DNA of 64,000 nt from Rhodoflexus caldus (GTDB lineage Bacteria > Bacteroidota > Bacteroidia > Cytophagales > Thermoflexibacteraceae). The position numbers and the translations under genes were made by a program. Positions 51,581-61,100 of this stretch are shown here, piece after piece. Below the pieces are notes generated by a model. It saw only the letters and a program-made list of their open reading frames with translations, did no database searches and had not been told where the DNA came from. The stretch covers positions 124,001 through 188,000 of the forward strand of contig NZ_JAJPRF010000006.1 in assembly GCF_021206925.1 (NCBI RefSeq). Reading direction: 5' to 3'. The stretch's first letter is position 1, and every line of letters starts with the position of its first letter.

Positions 51581-52930
51581 ATGCTTAAGTTTATAGACTT
51601 ATTCGCAGGTATAGGTGGATTTCATTTAGCCTTACAGAAATTAGGACATCAATGCGTTTTTGCTTGTGAAATCAATCAAACATTGGCAGACCTTTATGAA
51701 CAAAATTACGGTATAAAGCCCGAAGGCGATATAAAAAAAGTGGATATAAAAAGTATTCCTCCCCATGATATTTTATGTGCGGGTTTTCCTTGCCAACCTT
51801 TCTCAAAAGCAGGAAAAATGTTGGGAAGAAAAGATAATACACTTGGTAATCTTATTGATGAGATATTAAAAATTTTACATCATCACAAGCCTACTTTTTT
51901 TATTTTAGAAAATGTACCTTTCATAGCCAAGCAAGACAACGAAGATATGTGGCGTTACATGAAAAGTGAATTTAAAAGAGCAGGTTACAAATCTGATGAA
52001 AAAATTTATTCACCGCATCAATTCGGAATACCACAACATCGACAAAGAATTTATATTGTTGGTAGTCGTAGAGGACTTGAACACTTCTCTTGGATCGAGC
52101 CACAAGAAAAAATTCAAACAGATATTAAAAGTATTTTAGATAATAATCCTTCGGAAGCGAAAGCTATTGGAAAAGAAGAGCAGTATTGCTTAGACTTGTG
52201 GCAGGAGTTTATAGATTGTATTCCTAAAGACATACCCATACCTAAATTCCCTATTTGGGGAATGGAGTTTGGGGCAACATATCCAATCGAGGATGGAAAA
52301 ACACCTTTGCAACTTTCTGAAAAAGAGTTAGGTAATTACAAAGGTATATTTGGCAAATCTTTAAAAGGATTAAGTAAAGAAGAACAAGAAAAATACTTAC
52401 CAAGTCACGCATTTAATACGGATAAAAATGGGAATTATCCGCGTTGGAAAAAAAGATACATTCAGCAAAATAGAAATTTTTATAAAACCTATGAGAAAGA
52501 ACTCAAAAATGTAGTAGCTAAAATTGCTCAATTACCTATTGCAAGTTGGCAAAAACTTGAGTGGAATGTTGGAGATGGTGATAGAAAATTACGTAATTAT
52601 ATTATTCAGTTTAGAGCTTCAGGAATTAGGCTTAAAAAAACTGATTTTTCACCTTCGTTAGTGTGTACTAATACCCAAATTCCAATCATTGGTTGGGAAA
52701 ATCGATATATCACTAAAAAAGAAGGAGCAAGATTGCAAAGTATCGATAATATACAACTTCCTGAAAATTATGGCACTTGTTTTAAGGCTTTAGGAAATGC
52801 TGTTAATGTTGAAATCGTCTATAAAATTGCTGAAAGACTCATCAAAGAAGAGATAGTAAGCAATATAACAAAAATGAAGATTATCAAAAATGAGAAAAAC
52901 TTGAAATTGACTAGGAATGGAACAAATTAA
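51581..52930 (+). CDS. DNA (cytosine-5)-methyltransferase
   Basis: This 449-residue enzyme transfers a methyl group from SAM to C5 of cytosine in a specific DNA site. The family motifs are in order: DLFAGIGGF (residues 6-14), PCQPFS with the catalytic Cys (70-75), ENV (110-112), QHRQRIYIVG (152-161), then a long target-recognition region and GNAVNVEIVYKIAERL near the end. The recognition site cannot be read. The coding sequence is noticeably A+T-rich compared with the flanking genes. It overlaps the GHKL ATPase gene by 14 bp, so the two are translated together. In this setting the methyltransferase probably marks self DNA. Confidence 0.95.
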   Translation: MLKFIDLFAGIGGFHLALQKLGHQCVFACEINQTLADLYEQNYGIKPEGDIKKVDIKSIPPHDILCAGFPCQPFSKAGKMLGRKDNTLGNLIDEILKILHHHKPTFFILENVPFIAKQDNEDMWRYMKSEFKRAGYKSDEKIYSPHQFGIPQHRQRIYIVGSRRGLEHFSWIEPQEKIQTDIKSILDNNPSEAKAIGKEEQYCLDLWQEFIDCIPKDIPIPKFPIWGMEFGATYPIEDGKTPLQLSEKELGNYKGIFGKSLKGLSKEEQEKYLPSHAFNTDKNGNYPRWKKRYIQQNRNFYKTYEKELKNVVAKIAQLPIASWQKLEWNVGDGDRKLRNYIIQFRASGIRLKKTDFSPSLVCTNTQIPIIGWENRYITKKEGARLQSIDNIQLPENYGTCFKALGNAVNVEIVYKIAERLIKEEIVSNITKMKIIKNEKNLKLTRNGTN

Positions 52931-54485
52931 CCAAATCAATATACGTCCGAGTGTAAGTATCCTATCGGCTTTGCGGCATCTAAACTATAAAACTTGGTTT
53001 GCCCTTGCCGAGTTTGTAGATAACGCTATTGATAGTTACTTGAAAAATGAAAAAGAACTTAAAGTAGTTGAAGGAAATGATTTTAAGTTAATTGTAAAAG
53101 TCAATATCAATCCAACCGATAACAAAATAATAATAACAGATAATGCAGCAGGTATTCATCAAAAAGACTTTGAAAGGGCTTTAAAGACTGCAGAAATACC
53201 GCCAATCAATACAGGTTTATCCGAGTTCGGTATGGGTATGAAATCTGCAGCCTGTTGGTTTTCTGATTTTTGGATTGTTAAAAGTACGGCATTAGGCGAA
53301 ACAGTTAAGCGTACTGTAACATTTGACGTAAAAAAAATTGTTTTCCAAAAAATTGAAAATCTTGATGTCAGTAATGATACGGCAAAAGAGACCGAACATG
53401 GTACAATAATAGAATTACAAAATGTTCACAACTTACCAAAAAGAAGAGCAATCGGAAAAATTAAAGAGCATTTAACAAGTATTTATCGTGATTTTATTCG
53501 TCAAGGAGTACTTCAACTCTATTTCAATGATGAGATTTTAATTTTTGATGAACCAAAAATTTTGAAAGCACCTTTTTACAAAACACCTGATGCCGAACCA
53601 ATTTATTGGCGAAGAGAAATTCCTGAAAATTTTGAAATACGAGAAGGTTTAAAAGTAACCAAAGGCTTTGTTGCTATTTTGGAAACTATTGAAGCAGGAA
53701 AATCAGGATTAGCCATTTTCAGACGTGGTAGGGTTATCTTAGGTAGTGCTGATGAAGGCTTTAAACCCTATGAAATTTTTGGACAAGCAGGCTCATTTAA
53801 GGATAAACGTATTTTTGGAGAGCTACACATTGAAGGATTTCAAGTAAGCCATACGAAAGATGGTTTTAAAAACGATGATGATATGCAAACTTTTGTTGAA
53901 TTAGTTGCAGACTTCTTAGATGAAAGTCCGTCATTACTGAAACAAGCAGAAGGCTATCGTGTACGTCCGAATAATAACGATTATAAAAAATCAGCAACTG
54001 AAACCGTTAGAGAAACAGTTGAAACTGCAAAGAAAACTTTACCAAATCCTGTAAAGCAAATTATTGCTGAGGAAAAAGAACCTGAAAAGCCTGAACAGGA
54101 ACTAAGTCCAATTAACCAAGAAAATTCAAGCTATGAAACCTTTGAAATTAAATTTAATAATGCCGATTGGCTTATTGATGTTGAACTTTCTTGGGATACT
54201 AACTTGACTAATTGGATTGAGATTGGCGATAAATTCACGAAAAAGTATATTGAAGAAAATCCTAAGTTATACAGAAATGTCAGGCGTATCGGAATTAGAT
54301 TGGCTCTACGACATCCGTTTTGTGAGAAATTTGCAAGTACAGATAAAACAAGAATTGCCCCGTTATTAAGATTAGCAGTTGCTATTGGATTATCGGAAGT
54401 AATAGCAAGAGAGAGCGGAGTAAACAACTCTTCATTTTTCAGAAATATCATCAACAAATTACTAACTGAAGCATTATCAGAGTAA
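52917..54485 (+). CDS. MORC/Hsp90-type GHKL ATPase of a restriction-like system
   Basis: This 522-residue protein has a GHKL ATPase fold: N box AEFVDNAID (residues 31-39, E32/N36), G1 box DNAAGI (75-80) and G2 box SEFGMGMKSA (102-111). The following 120-350 part should be the S5-like transducer domain. The C-terminal part (about 350-520) contains ETVRETVETAKKTL and a distinct domain of unknown role. Relatives occur beside Z1 helicases and methyltransferases, and were described by Iyer, Abhiman and Aravind as prokaryotic MORC-like proteins (recalled, not checked). It lacks a visible nuclease motif. It ends four bases before the Z1 gene. Confidence 0.88.
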   Translation: MEQINQINIRPSVSILSALRHLNYKTWFALAEFVDNAIDSYLKNEKELKVVEGNDFKLIVKVNINPTDNKIIITDNAAGIHQKDFERALKTAEIPPINTGLSEFGMGMKSAACWFSDFWIVKSTALGETVKRTVTFDVKKIVFQKIENLDVSNDTAKETEHGTIIELQNVHNLPKRRAIGKIKEHLTSIYRDFIRQGVLQLYFNDEILIFDEPKILKAPFYKTPDAEPIYWRREIPENFEIREGLKVTKGFVAILETIEAGKSGLAIFRRGRVILGSADEGFKPYEIFGQAGSFKDKRIFGELHIEGFQVSHTKDGFKNDDDMQTFVELVADFLDESPSLLKQAEGYRVRPNNNDYKKSATETVRETVETAKKTLPNPVKQIIAEEKEPEKPEQELSPINQENSSYETFEIKFNNADWLIDVELSWDTNLTNWIEIGDKFTKKYIEENPKLYRNVRRIGIRLALRHPFCEKFASTDKTRIAPLLRLAVAIGLSEVIARESGVNNSSFFRNIINKLLTEALSE

Positions 54486-54489
54486 CGAT

Positions 54490-56706
54490 ATGGAAAATTG
54501 GACACCTATTGTTGGAGAAGAAACCGAGCAACTTTTAGAATACTTGAAACTTGATGAAGTTTCAACAAAAATACTGTTAAAAGAAACAAAGTCTATTTTA
54601 GCTCTATGTGGTAGCCCAAAACAACAGACTAATTCTGAAACAGGTCTTGTTTTTGGTTACGTGCAAAGTGGTAAAACGATGTCTTTTACTACACTTACAG
54701 CCTTAGCAAAAGACAATGATTATCAGATAATAATTGTAATCGCAGGCATATCAACTAACTTGCTTGACCAATCCACCAAAAGACTTGAAAAGGATTTAAG
54801 GCTGAATGAAAGGTTTGACAGAAAGTGGTTAGGTGTAAAGAAAAACCCGACTAATACATCAACAGACCGAGACGACATAAGCACCGTTCTGAAAGAATGG
54901 AAAAACCCTACTTTTCCCGAAGATGAAAGACGAACCGTTTTAATTACGGTTATGAAGAATCCACGACATTTACAAAATTTAATTGATGTACTACAACGTT
55001 TAGATTTACGAGAAGTGCCTACTCTGATTATTGACGATGAGGGCGACCAAGCAAGTTTAAATACTAAAGCGATGAGAAATGCTATGCGTGGGCTTACCGA
55101 GGAAGAACTATCCGAGCAAGATTTAAGTACGATTTACAGAAGAATAATTGAGTTGAAAGAAATATTACCACATCACACATTTATACAATACACAGCTACA
55201 CCGCAAGCTAATTTATTCATAAACATTTTAGATAGACTTTCACCAAACTTTATAAAGTTGCTTACGCCCGGTGATGCTTACACTGGCGGCTCAACTTTTT
55301 TTATTGATAACCATACACTTGTAAGACCAATTCCTATTGAAGATATAGCAACAGACGAAGAACCCTTAGAAACACCACCCCAAAGTCTGATTTATGCAAT
55401 GCAATTATTTTTCTTGGGAGTTGCCGCAGGAAAAATAAAAAAGGACACCAATAATCGCTCAATGATGATACACCCGTCAAGGTTACAACTTGACCAGAGG
55501 TTATATTTTGATTGGGCAAATAGTATCAAAGAAAGATTTGTTACCACACTTCAAATGGAAGATGATGAGTTTGATAAATTAGAACTTATCAAAGAATTTG
55601 AAAAAGCCTATCAAGATTTGAAAAGAACAGTACAAGACTTGCCGAGTTTTGAAAATTTGTTAGGAAATAAACTCAAAACAGATAGATTAGAACACGCCAT
55701 AAGTTCAACAAAAATAGAAGAAGTTAATAGCCGACAAGGAAAAACCCCTTTAATCAATTGGAAAGACCATTACGCATACATTTTGGTAGGAGGACAATCA
55801 TTAGACAGAGGATTTACAGTTGAAGGATTAACAGTTACCTATATGCCACGTCCTATTGGTGTTGGGACAGTAGATACCATTCAGCAAAGAGCAAGATTTT
55901 TTGGTTACAAGCGTAAATACTTGGGATATTGTCGTATTTATCTTGATGAACCAACTATAAACGCATACAGACATTATGTTGAACACGAGGAGGACTTGCG
56001 AAAGAGTTTAACCGAAAACAATCTTGCTAACCGACATTTAAATGATTGGGAAAGAGAGGCAGTTTTAGAAAGAGCGTATCAGTTAGCACGTAAAAATGTG
56101 TTTTCAAACGAGTTTGAACGATTTGATTTATCAAACGAGTGGTTTAGAATTTCAGCACCACACGATTTAGATAATATCATAGACAATAACAGAAAAGTTA
56201 CACAGTCTTTTATTACTTCAATCCAACATTTGCTACAAGAAGATAATGGACACGCAAAGCGAACAGATGAGCAGAAACATAGTGTTTGTAAGATTTCGGT
56301 TCGTCGGGCTTTTGACGACTATTTAATGAAATTGAAATTTACAAGAGATAGCGATAGTGAAGGTTTTACAGCCTTAAAAAGTGTGATTTTGAGGTATTTA
56401 GAGGCGTATCCAAATAGTGAAGCGACTATCTTCTTAATGAAAAAGGGACAAATCAGAGAACGTCAACTTACCAAAAAAGACGAGATACAACAACTTTTTC
56501 AAGGTAAAAACCCAAGAACAGGCGAAATTATCTATCCCGGTGATAGTGAAATAAAAGAATTTGCAAATTTGACAATTCAAATTCACAACCTAAACCTAAT
56601 TAACAGAGACACAGGTGAAGTTTTTGAGAATGTCTATACAATAGCTGTTTGGATACCTGAGTCAATGAATAAGAGCATCATCAGGCTTGGTAAACAAATT
56701 AACTAA
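54490..56706 (+). CDS. Z1-domain helicase-like protein
   Basis: This 738-residue protein has a superfamily 2-type motor with a Z1 domain: Walker A GYVQSGKT (residues 56-63), Walker B-like LIIDDEGDQAS (179-189) and the Z1 signature VGGQSLDRGFTVEGL with TIQQRARFFGY (motif VI-like). Z1 proteins are often labelled endonucleases, but no classic nuclease residues stand out; ATP-driven DNA translocation or remodelling is the safer reading. It follows the GHKL ATPase by four bases. The C-terminal 130 residues are of unknown fold. The gene ends the island. Confidence 0.9.
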   Translation: MENWTPIVGEETEQLLEYLKLDEVSTKILLKETKSILALCGSPKQQTNSETGLVFGYVQSGKTMSFTTLTALAKDNDYQIIIVIAGISTNLLDQSTKRLEKDLRLNERFDRKWLGVKKNPTNTSTDRDDISTVLKEWKNPTFPEDERRTVLITVMKNPRHLQNLIDVLQRLDLREVPTLIIDDEGDQASLNTKAMRNAMRGLTEEELSEQDLSTIYRRIIELKEILPHHTFIQYTATPQANLFINILDRLSPNFIKLLTPGDAYTGGSTFFIDNHTLVRPIPIEDIATDEEPLETPPQSLIYAMQLFFLGVAAGKIKKDTNNRSMMIHPSRLQLDQRLYFDWANSIKERFVTTLQMEDDEFDKLELIKEFEKAYQDLKRTVQDLPSFENLLGNKLKTDRLEHAISSTKIEEVNSRQGKTPLINWKDHYAYILVGGQSLDRGFTVEGLTVTYMPRPIGVGTVDTIQQRARFFGYKRKYLGYCRIYLDEPTINAYRHYVEHEEDLRKSLTENNLANRHLNDWEREAVLERAYQLARKNVFSNEFERFDLSNEWFRISAPHDLDNIIDNNRKVTQSFITSIQHLLQEDNGHAKRTDEQKHSVCKISVRRAFDDYLMKLKFTRDSDSEGFTALKSVILRYLEAYPNSEATIFLMKKGQIRERQLTKKDEIQQLFQGKNPRTGEIIYPGDSEIKEFANLTIQIHNLNLINRDTGEVFENVYTIAVWIPESMNKSIIRLGKQIN

Positions 56707-56830
56707 CAAAAAATTAAAACCTCTCCCAACACTACATTTGCAACAAAAACGGCATACTTGCTAAAATAAACTTTTTTCCTTTTTCGTGCAATGTAAAAGC
56801 AGCAGTCCCCCCTAACACACGCAGCGGCGG

Positions 56831-58045
56831 TTATTTTCGTACATCGGTAATTAGTTTGCCGTTGTCGTCCCACTCGCGGCTGATGTAGGGCGGGGTGTCG
56901 TCGTGGGCGCGACGGGGATAGGTGGTTTCGCGTCGGCGGGGGTTTTTGTCGCGGTCGTAGTACTCTGTCCATCTGCCTACTTTACAGCCCTCTATGTACT
57001 GCCCGCGTTCGGCTACTCTGCCGCTGGGGTAATAGGCAATGTAGGTGCCGTGCCGCAAGCCGTGTTGCAGTGGTACGATTTCTTTGAGTTGGGGCTTGCC
57101 TTTGGCATCGTTTTCATAGATAAGTTCGGCATCTTTGGCCATGCCTTTGTTGTAGTAAAACTTCTCTTGTAATACGAAATTATTGTCAAATTTTTCCCAT
57201 CGGCCGTGCTTGGCACCTAAGTAGAAACTCCCCTGTTCGTAGATTTGGTCGCCTTTGGTTTTGATGTAAGGTCCGTGCAGCAACAGGAAATTTTCCTTGT
57301 CAAACGTTGTCATGCCTACATCTATCGGGTTGCGCATGGTGATTTTTCCGGTGAGTTTGTTGTAATAATACAACTCGTTGATGTTGGGGGGCGGCGACTG
57401 AAAGTCTTTTACATAGTGAAATTTTTCTACAAAGCCGCTGGCATGGCGGATGAACATGCGTGATACTTTTATCCCTTCAAAAGTTCCCTTTTCTACCTTT
57501 GCTTTTTGAGCCTCGGGCATAACCTGACTTTTGCTTTTTTTGCTGCCGCCTATGTCGTTGAAAAGTGCCATCAGGTTGCCTATGGTGCTGCCGTCGCTTT
57601 TGGTTTTTAGGTCAATGGTTGGCACCAAGTCGGTTTCCACAACCTTGTCGAGCACTTCCTCTTTTTTGTCGGGTTGAGCGGTTGGTTGTTGCTCCGTAAC
57701 GGCTACGGTAGTTTTTTCTTCTATCAGCTCTACTTTCACCGGCTGCTTTTTAGTAGCTTTTTTTTCCTGTTCGGCTGCTGCCTGTGCTTCTTTGCGGGTT
57801 TTGGCTTCTTCGGCTTTGCGGCGGGCATCGGCTATTTTGGCGGCTTCTCTTGCTTTTTTATCGGCTTCTTTGGCTGCTGCTTTTGCGGCTTCCTGCTTTG
57901 CCTGTTCTTTGCGTTTGGCTTGCTCGGCACGGTACTCGGCAGCACGTTTGGCGCTGCTTTTATCCCGCTGCGCAAAAACAAATGTGGGAACAGTGCCGAT
58001 AAACAGCACTATTCCCACTATTTTCAATACGTTGGACAAACTCAT
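56831..58045 (-). CDS. Exported MORN-repeat protein with Lys/Ala-rich coiled coil
   Basis: This 404-residue protein has a signal peptide (about residues 7-25, VFAQ). Residues 30-105 are rich in Ala, Lys and Glu (AKRKEQAKQEAAKAAAKEAD), a probable coiled coil or rigid helix like that of TolA. The C-terminal half carries MORN-like repeats such as GPYIKTKGDQIYEQGSFYLGA, KHGRWEKFDN, LRHGTYIAYYPSGRVAERGQY and CKVGRWTEYYDR. MORN-type repeats of this kind occur in many Bacteroidota envelope proteins. Its role is unknown. It precedes no gene on its strand within the island gap, so it ends its transcription unit. Confidence 0.82.
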   Translation of the reverse strand: MSLSNVLKIVGIVLFIGTVPTFVFAQRDKSSAKRAAEYRAEQAKRKEQAKQEAAKAAAKEADKKAREAAKIADARRKAEEAKTRKEAQAAAEQEKKATKKQPVKVELIEEKTTVAVTEQQPTAQPDKKEEVLDKVVETDLVPTIDLKTKSDGSTIGNLMALFNDIGGSKKSKSQVMPEAQKAKVEKGTFEGIKVSRMFIRHASGFVEKFHYVKDFQSPPPNINELYYYNKLTGKITMRNPIDVGMTTFDKENFLLLHGPYIKTKGDQIYEQGSFYLGAKHGRWEKFDNNFVLQEKFYYNKGMAKDAELIYENDAKGKPQLKEIVPLQHGLRHGTYIAYYPSGRVAERGQYIEGCKVGRWTEYYDRDKNPRRRETTYPRRAHDDTPPYISREWDDNGKLITDVRK

Positions 58046-58102
58046 CAGACAACTAAGGTAATTACCGATAACAAATGTTCAAAAATTATTCCAGAACTTA
58101 CA

Positions 58103-61100
58103 TCATTTATCGCCGTCTTTTTCAATGGTTTCTTCGTCATCGGAGGCGGCATCTTCCATCGGGCCCTGATTGAGGTAAATTTGACGGAATGTATTAACAA
58201 AGTTCAGGCGTTCGGATTTCTCTGCCAATTTGAACTTGTCTTTTGATTTGGGGTCGGCAATTTTTTTGTTCAGTTCCTCATCGGACGTAATCATTTTGAT
58301 ATCGTTACCCTGATAGCTTAGGTAGTACCAGCGGCCTTTGCTGACTTGCAGGTAGATATTGCAAACCTGTTTGCCTGCCATCGGAATTTCAATATAGCCG
58401 TCTATTATCAGATTGATGTTTTCTTTGAAGATATTGGACAGGTGAATTTTGCCCTTGCTGTAAAAGGCGCGCTGGTCTGCCGACCAATTTAGATTGACGT
58501 TGTGTAGAACCAAGGGCATGGGCAACACGTCCGAAATTTCGGCTCGGCCGCGTGTGATGCGGCGCTGAAAATCTTCAAAGTCGGAGCGCGATATCAAATT
58601 GGCAAGTTTATAAAGCAAGTCATCATCGTTTTTGATGGCGGTTTCGTCCAAATCTACCTGCTTTTTGATGTGTTTGGCGATATCTTTGAAAATATCTCCT
58701 TTGCCCTCTTCCAGTTTGATGGCCATAAGGGCTTGCATGGAGTAATTGTCTTCGTCGTATTTGGCGCGACCTTTGACTGCGGCAAGAATATTGAAACGGG
58801 CATCAGGCTTAGTCAACTCCATTTTGCCGTCAAACTCTGCCACGCCTTTGGATTTACCATAGGCAAATCGGTTGCCGACGTAATTTTCTTTCCGACCTTT
58901 GGTTTCCGTTACGCGCATGTCGCCTTCCTGTTTTTCAATGCCGTTTTGTGTACCGAAAATGGGGCGGTCGTTCTTGTTTTGCAGCGGCGAACGATAAATG
59001 GCGTAAATATTTTTACTCTTGTCGTTCAAGAAAATGCCCGAACCAACTTGCTGATTTTGAACTTCTTCCACGGTAGCCACCGTAATTTCCGATACGCCTT
59101 TGGCAGGGAACCAAATGTCGTTGTCTAGGTCTATGTAGCGATATTCGCCGTTGAATATCAGGCTGACACTATCGCCGCGCATGGTAACATCGCCGCGGAA
59201 AATGGTACCTGCTTTCCAAATTAATTGCTGGTCTTCAAAAATTTTGGTTTTAGTAATGGTCAGGATGGCATCGCGGTTGCTGTTGCGCCCGTACTGCGAG
59301 GGTACAAACTGCATCGGAATCTCAAATTCTTTGCCCTCATCGTTCTTGTAGTGATAAGTAGCGCTGCCGCTGTACTCATGTTTGGAAAAGACGTTGATTG
59401 TGCCTTTGTCTAATTGGTGGTATTGGTTTTCTGCCTGTACCGTTATCTTACAATTTTCCAGTTCCGCTATGGCACCTTCGGGCAATACGGTTACGTCGCC
59501 GTTGTTCGGAATGATATGTGCATCTACGGAGAATATGTAAGGCACACCCTTCACGTTTAACTGATAAGTTGTCAGATTATAATTAGCCAACTGACCGTTG
59601 AACGATAGCCCTTTTCGTTTGGCATCGGTGGAGGTGAAAACGGAATTCTCTAAAACTCCATCGTCGGGCATAGTCATGGTTATCTGCTTTTGGTCTAAAT
59701 CCCATACTGCCCTTGCCAGCGATGTTTTATATTTGGTGTAGGGGAAACGGAAACTTTGCTCGCCTGCTACTTCGGTTTCTATAACGGCTCTTCTTTCGGC
59801 AAGGTCGTAGTCTATCCGCACGTTGGTTGCCAGCATGGCAGGGTTGTCTGCATTGTCATTGACTTTGATTTTGAAATACTCTGCATGACGTGCGGTGTAG
59901 CGCGACATCATAAAGGCAAACTCGGCAGACTTGGCAATAGCGCCCTTATTGTCTATAATGCCATCGCCGGCTAGTACTTTGGGCGTAAGCGTGAGCGTGC
60001 CTTTAAAAGTAGATTGCTGCTCTTTGGCGATGGTAGATTGGCCATACATTTTGAAAGGCTGTTTTACCGTATCGGTAGTGGTGAGCATCATGCTGTCCTG
60101 ACGTGCCAGCCATTTGAGTTGGAAATTGTTCATTTCCACATCGGGATAGCTGGTGCCCAAGTGCTCGCCTGCGATAATTCGCCCGGAATTGTGTTCTTTC
60201 GGCCTTCCTTTGGCTGCCTCGCCCATGGTAGTTACCGAGTCGGGGTAGTACATAAAATCGGCGGAATTGAGTTGTGTCGACAGGTAATTGATATTGCCTC
60301 TGCCGCGGATACCGCCATTGTTGAGTACAATTTCGCCTTCAAAATAGCCGGTGGTCTCTTTGGCCGTGCCCAATGAATCGGTGTAGAGGGGATATCCTTT
60401 GGGGAATTTGTCGGAGCCTTTGGAGGTTTTGTGCACAAAACCAAAGGAGCCGTCTTTCTGCTGACTTATTGTTTCTTCAAAATCAGGAAAAATGCCGCCT
60501 GTTTTGAAGGTGCCGCCAAAACGCTCTGCACCTGCGGCACGGTCGCTGCCGCGCAGGTTAAAGGCTGTCATATCAAATTTCACACGGTCTTTGTAGGACT
60601 GGCTGCCCTCGATTTGTGCGCCTTCAAAGGCAATGTACGCCCCTGCGCCTGCCCGAAATTCGGGATAACGGTTCGCTGTAGTGTCGTTGGCATAGCGCCG
60701 CAACTGCCCCGAACGGTTTTTAGGGTTGGCCACATACAACACACCGCTGGCCGCCTGAATTTTGTTTTGCATCATCAGCGGTTCATTTTTACCTGACGCA
60801 GGATTCCGAGCCATTATCACCCTGCCGAGCGAGTCGCGCTGTGCCATCACGATGGAGTCCACTTTGGGCATATCTACCAGAAATCCATCGTAGTTAAAGC
60901 GGAAGTCGGAGCCGTAGTAGCGGTCTTTGATGCGGTTGCGCTTTAATATTTCCACCATACCGTTGATAATGATTTCACGGTTTTTCTGGACTTTTACAAT
61001 GCCGCCCGTAGGTTCCACCCATACCCCTTCTTTTACAAACTCATTTTCTTTACCAACCGATTTAGGTCGCTTGGAAGGGGCAGTTTCGTACTGGTCAGGT

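Noticed and set aside
57674-58246. A 190-residue plus-strand frame rich in Phe, Cys and Gly
   Set aside because: It is antisense to the Lys/Ala-rich coiled coil of the MORN protein gene. The composition is the mirror of that repeat-rich stretch.
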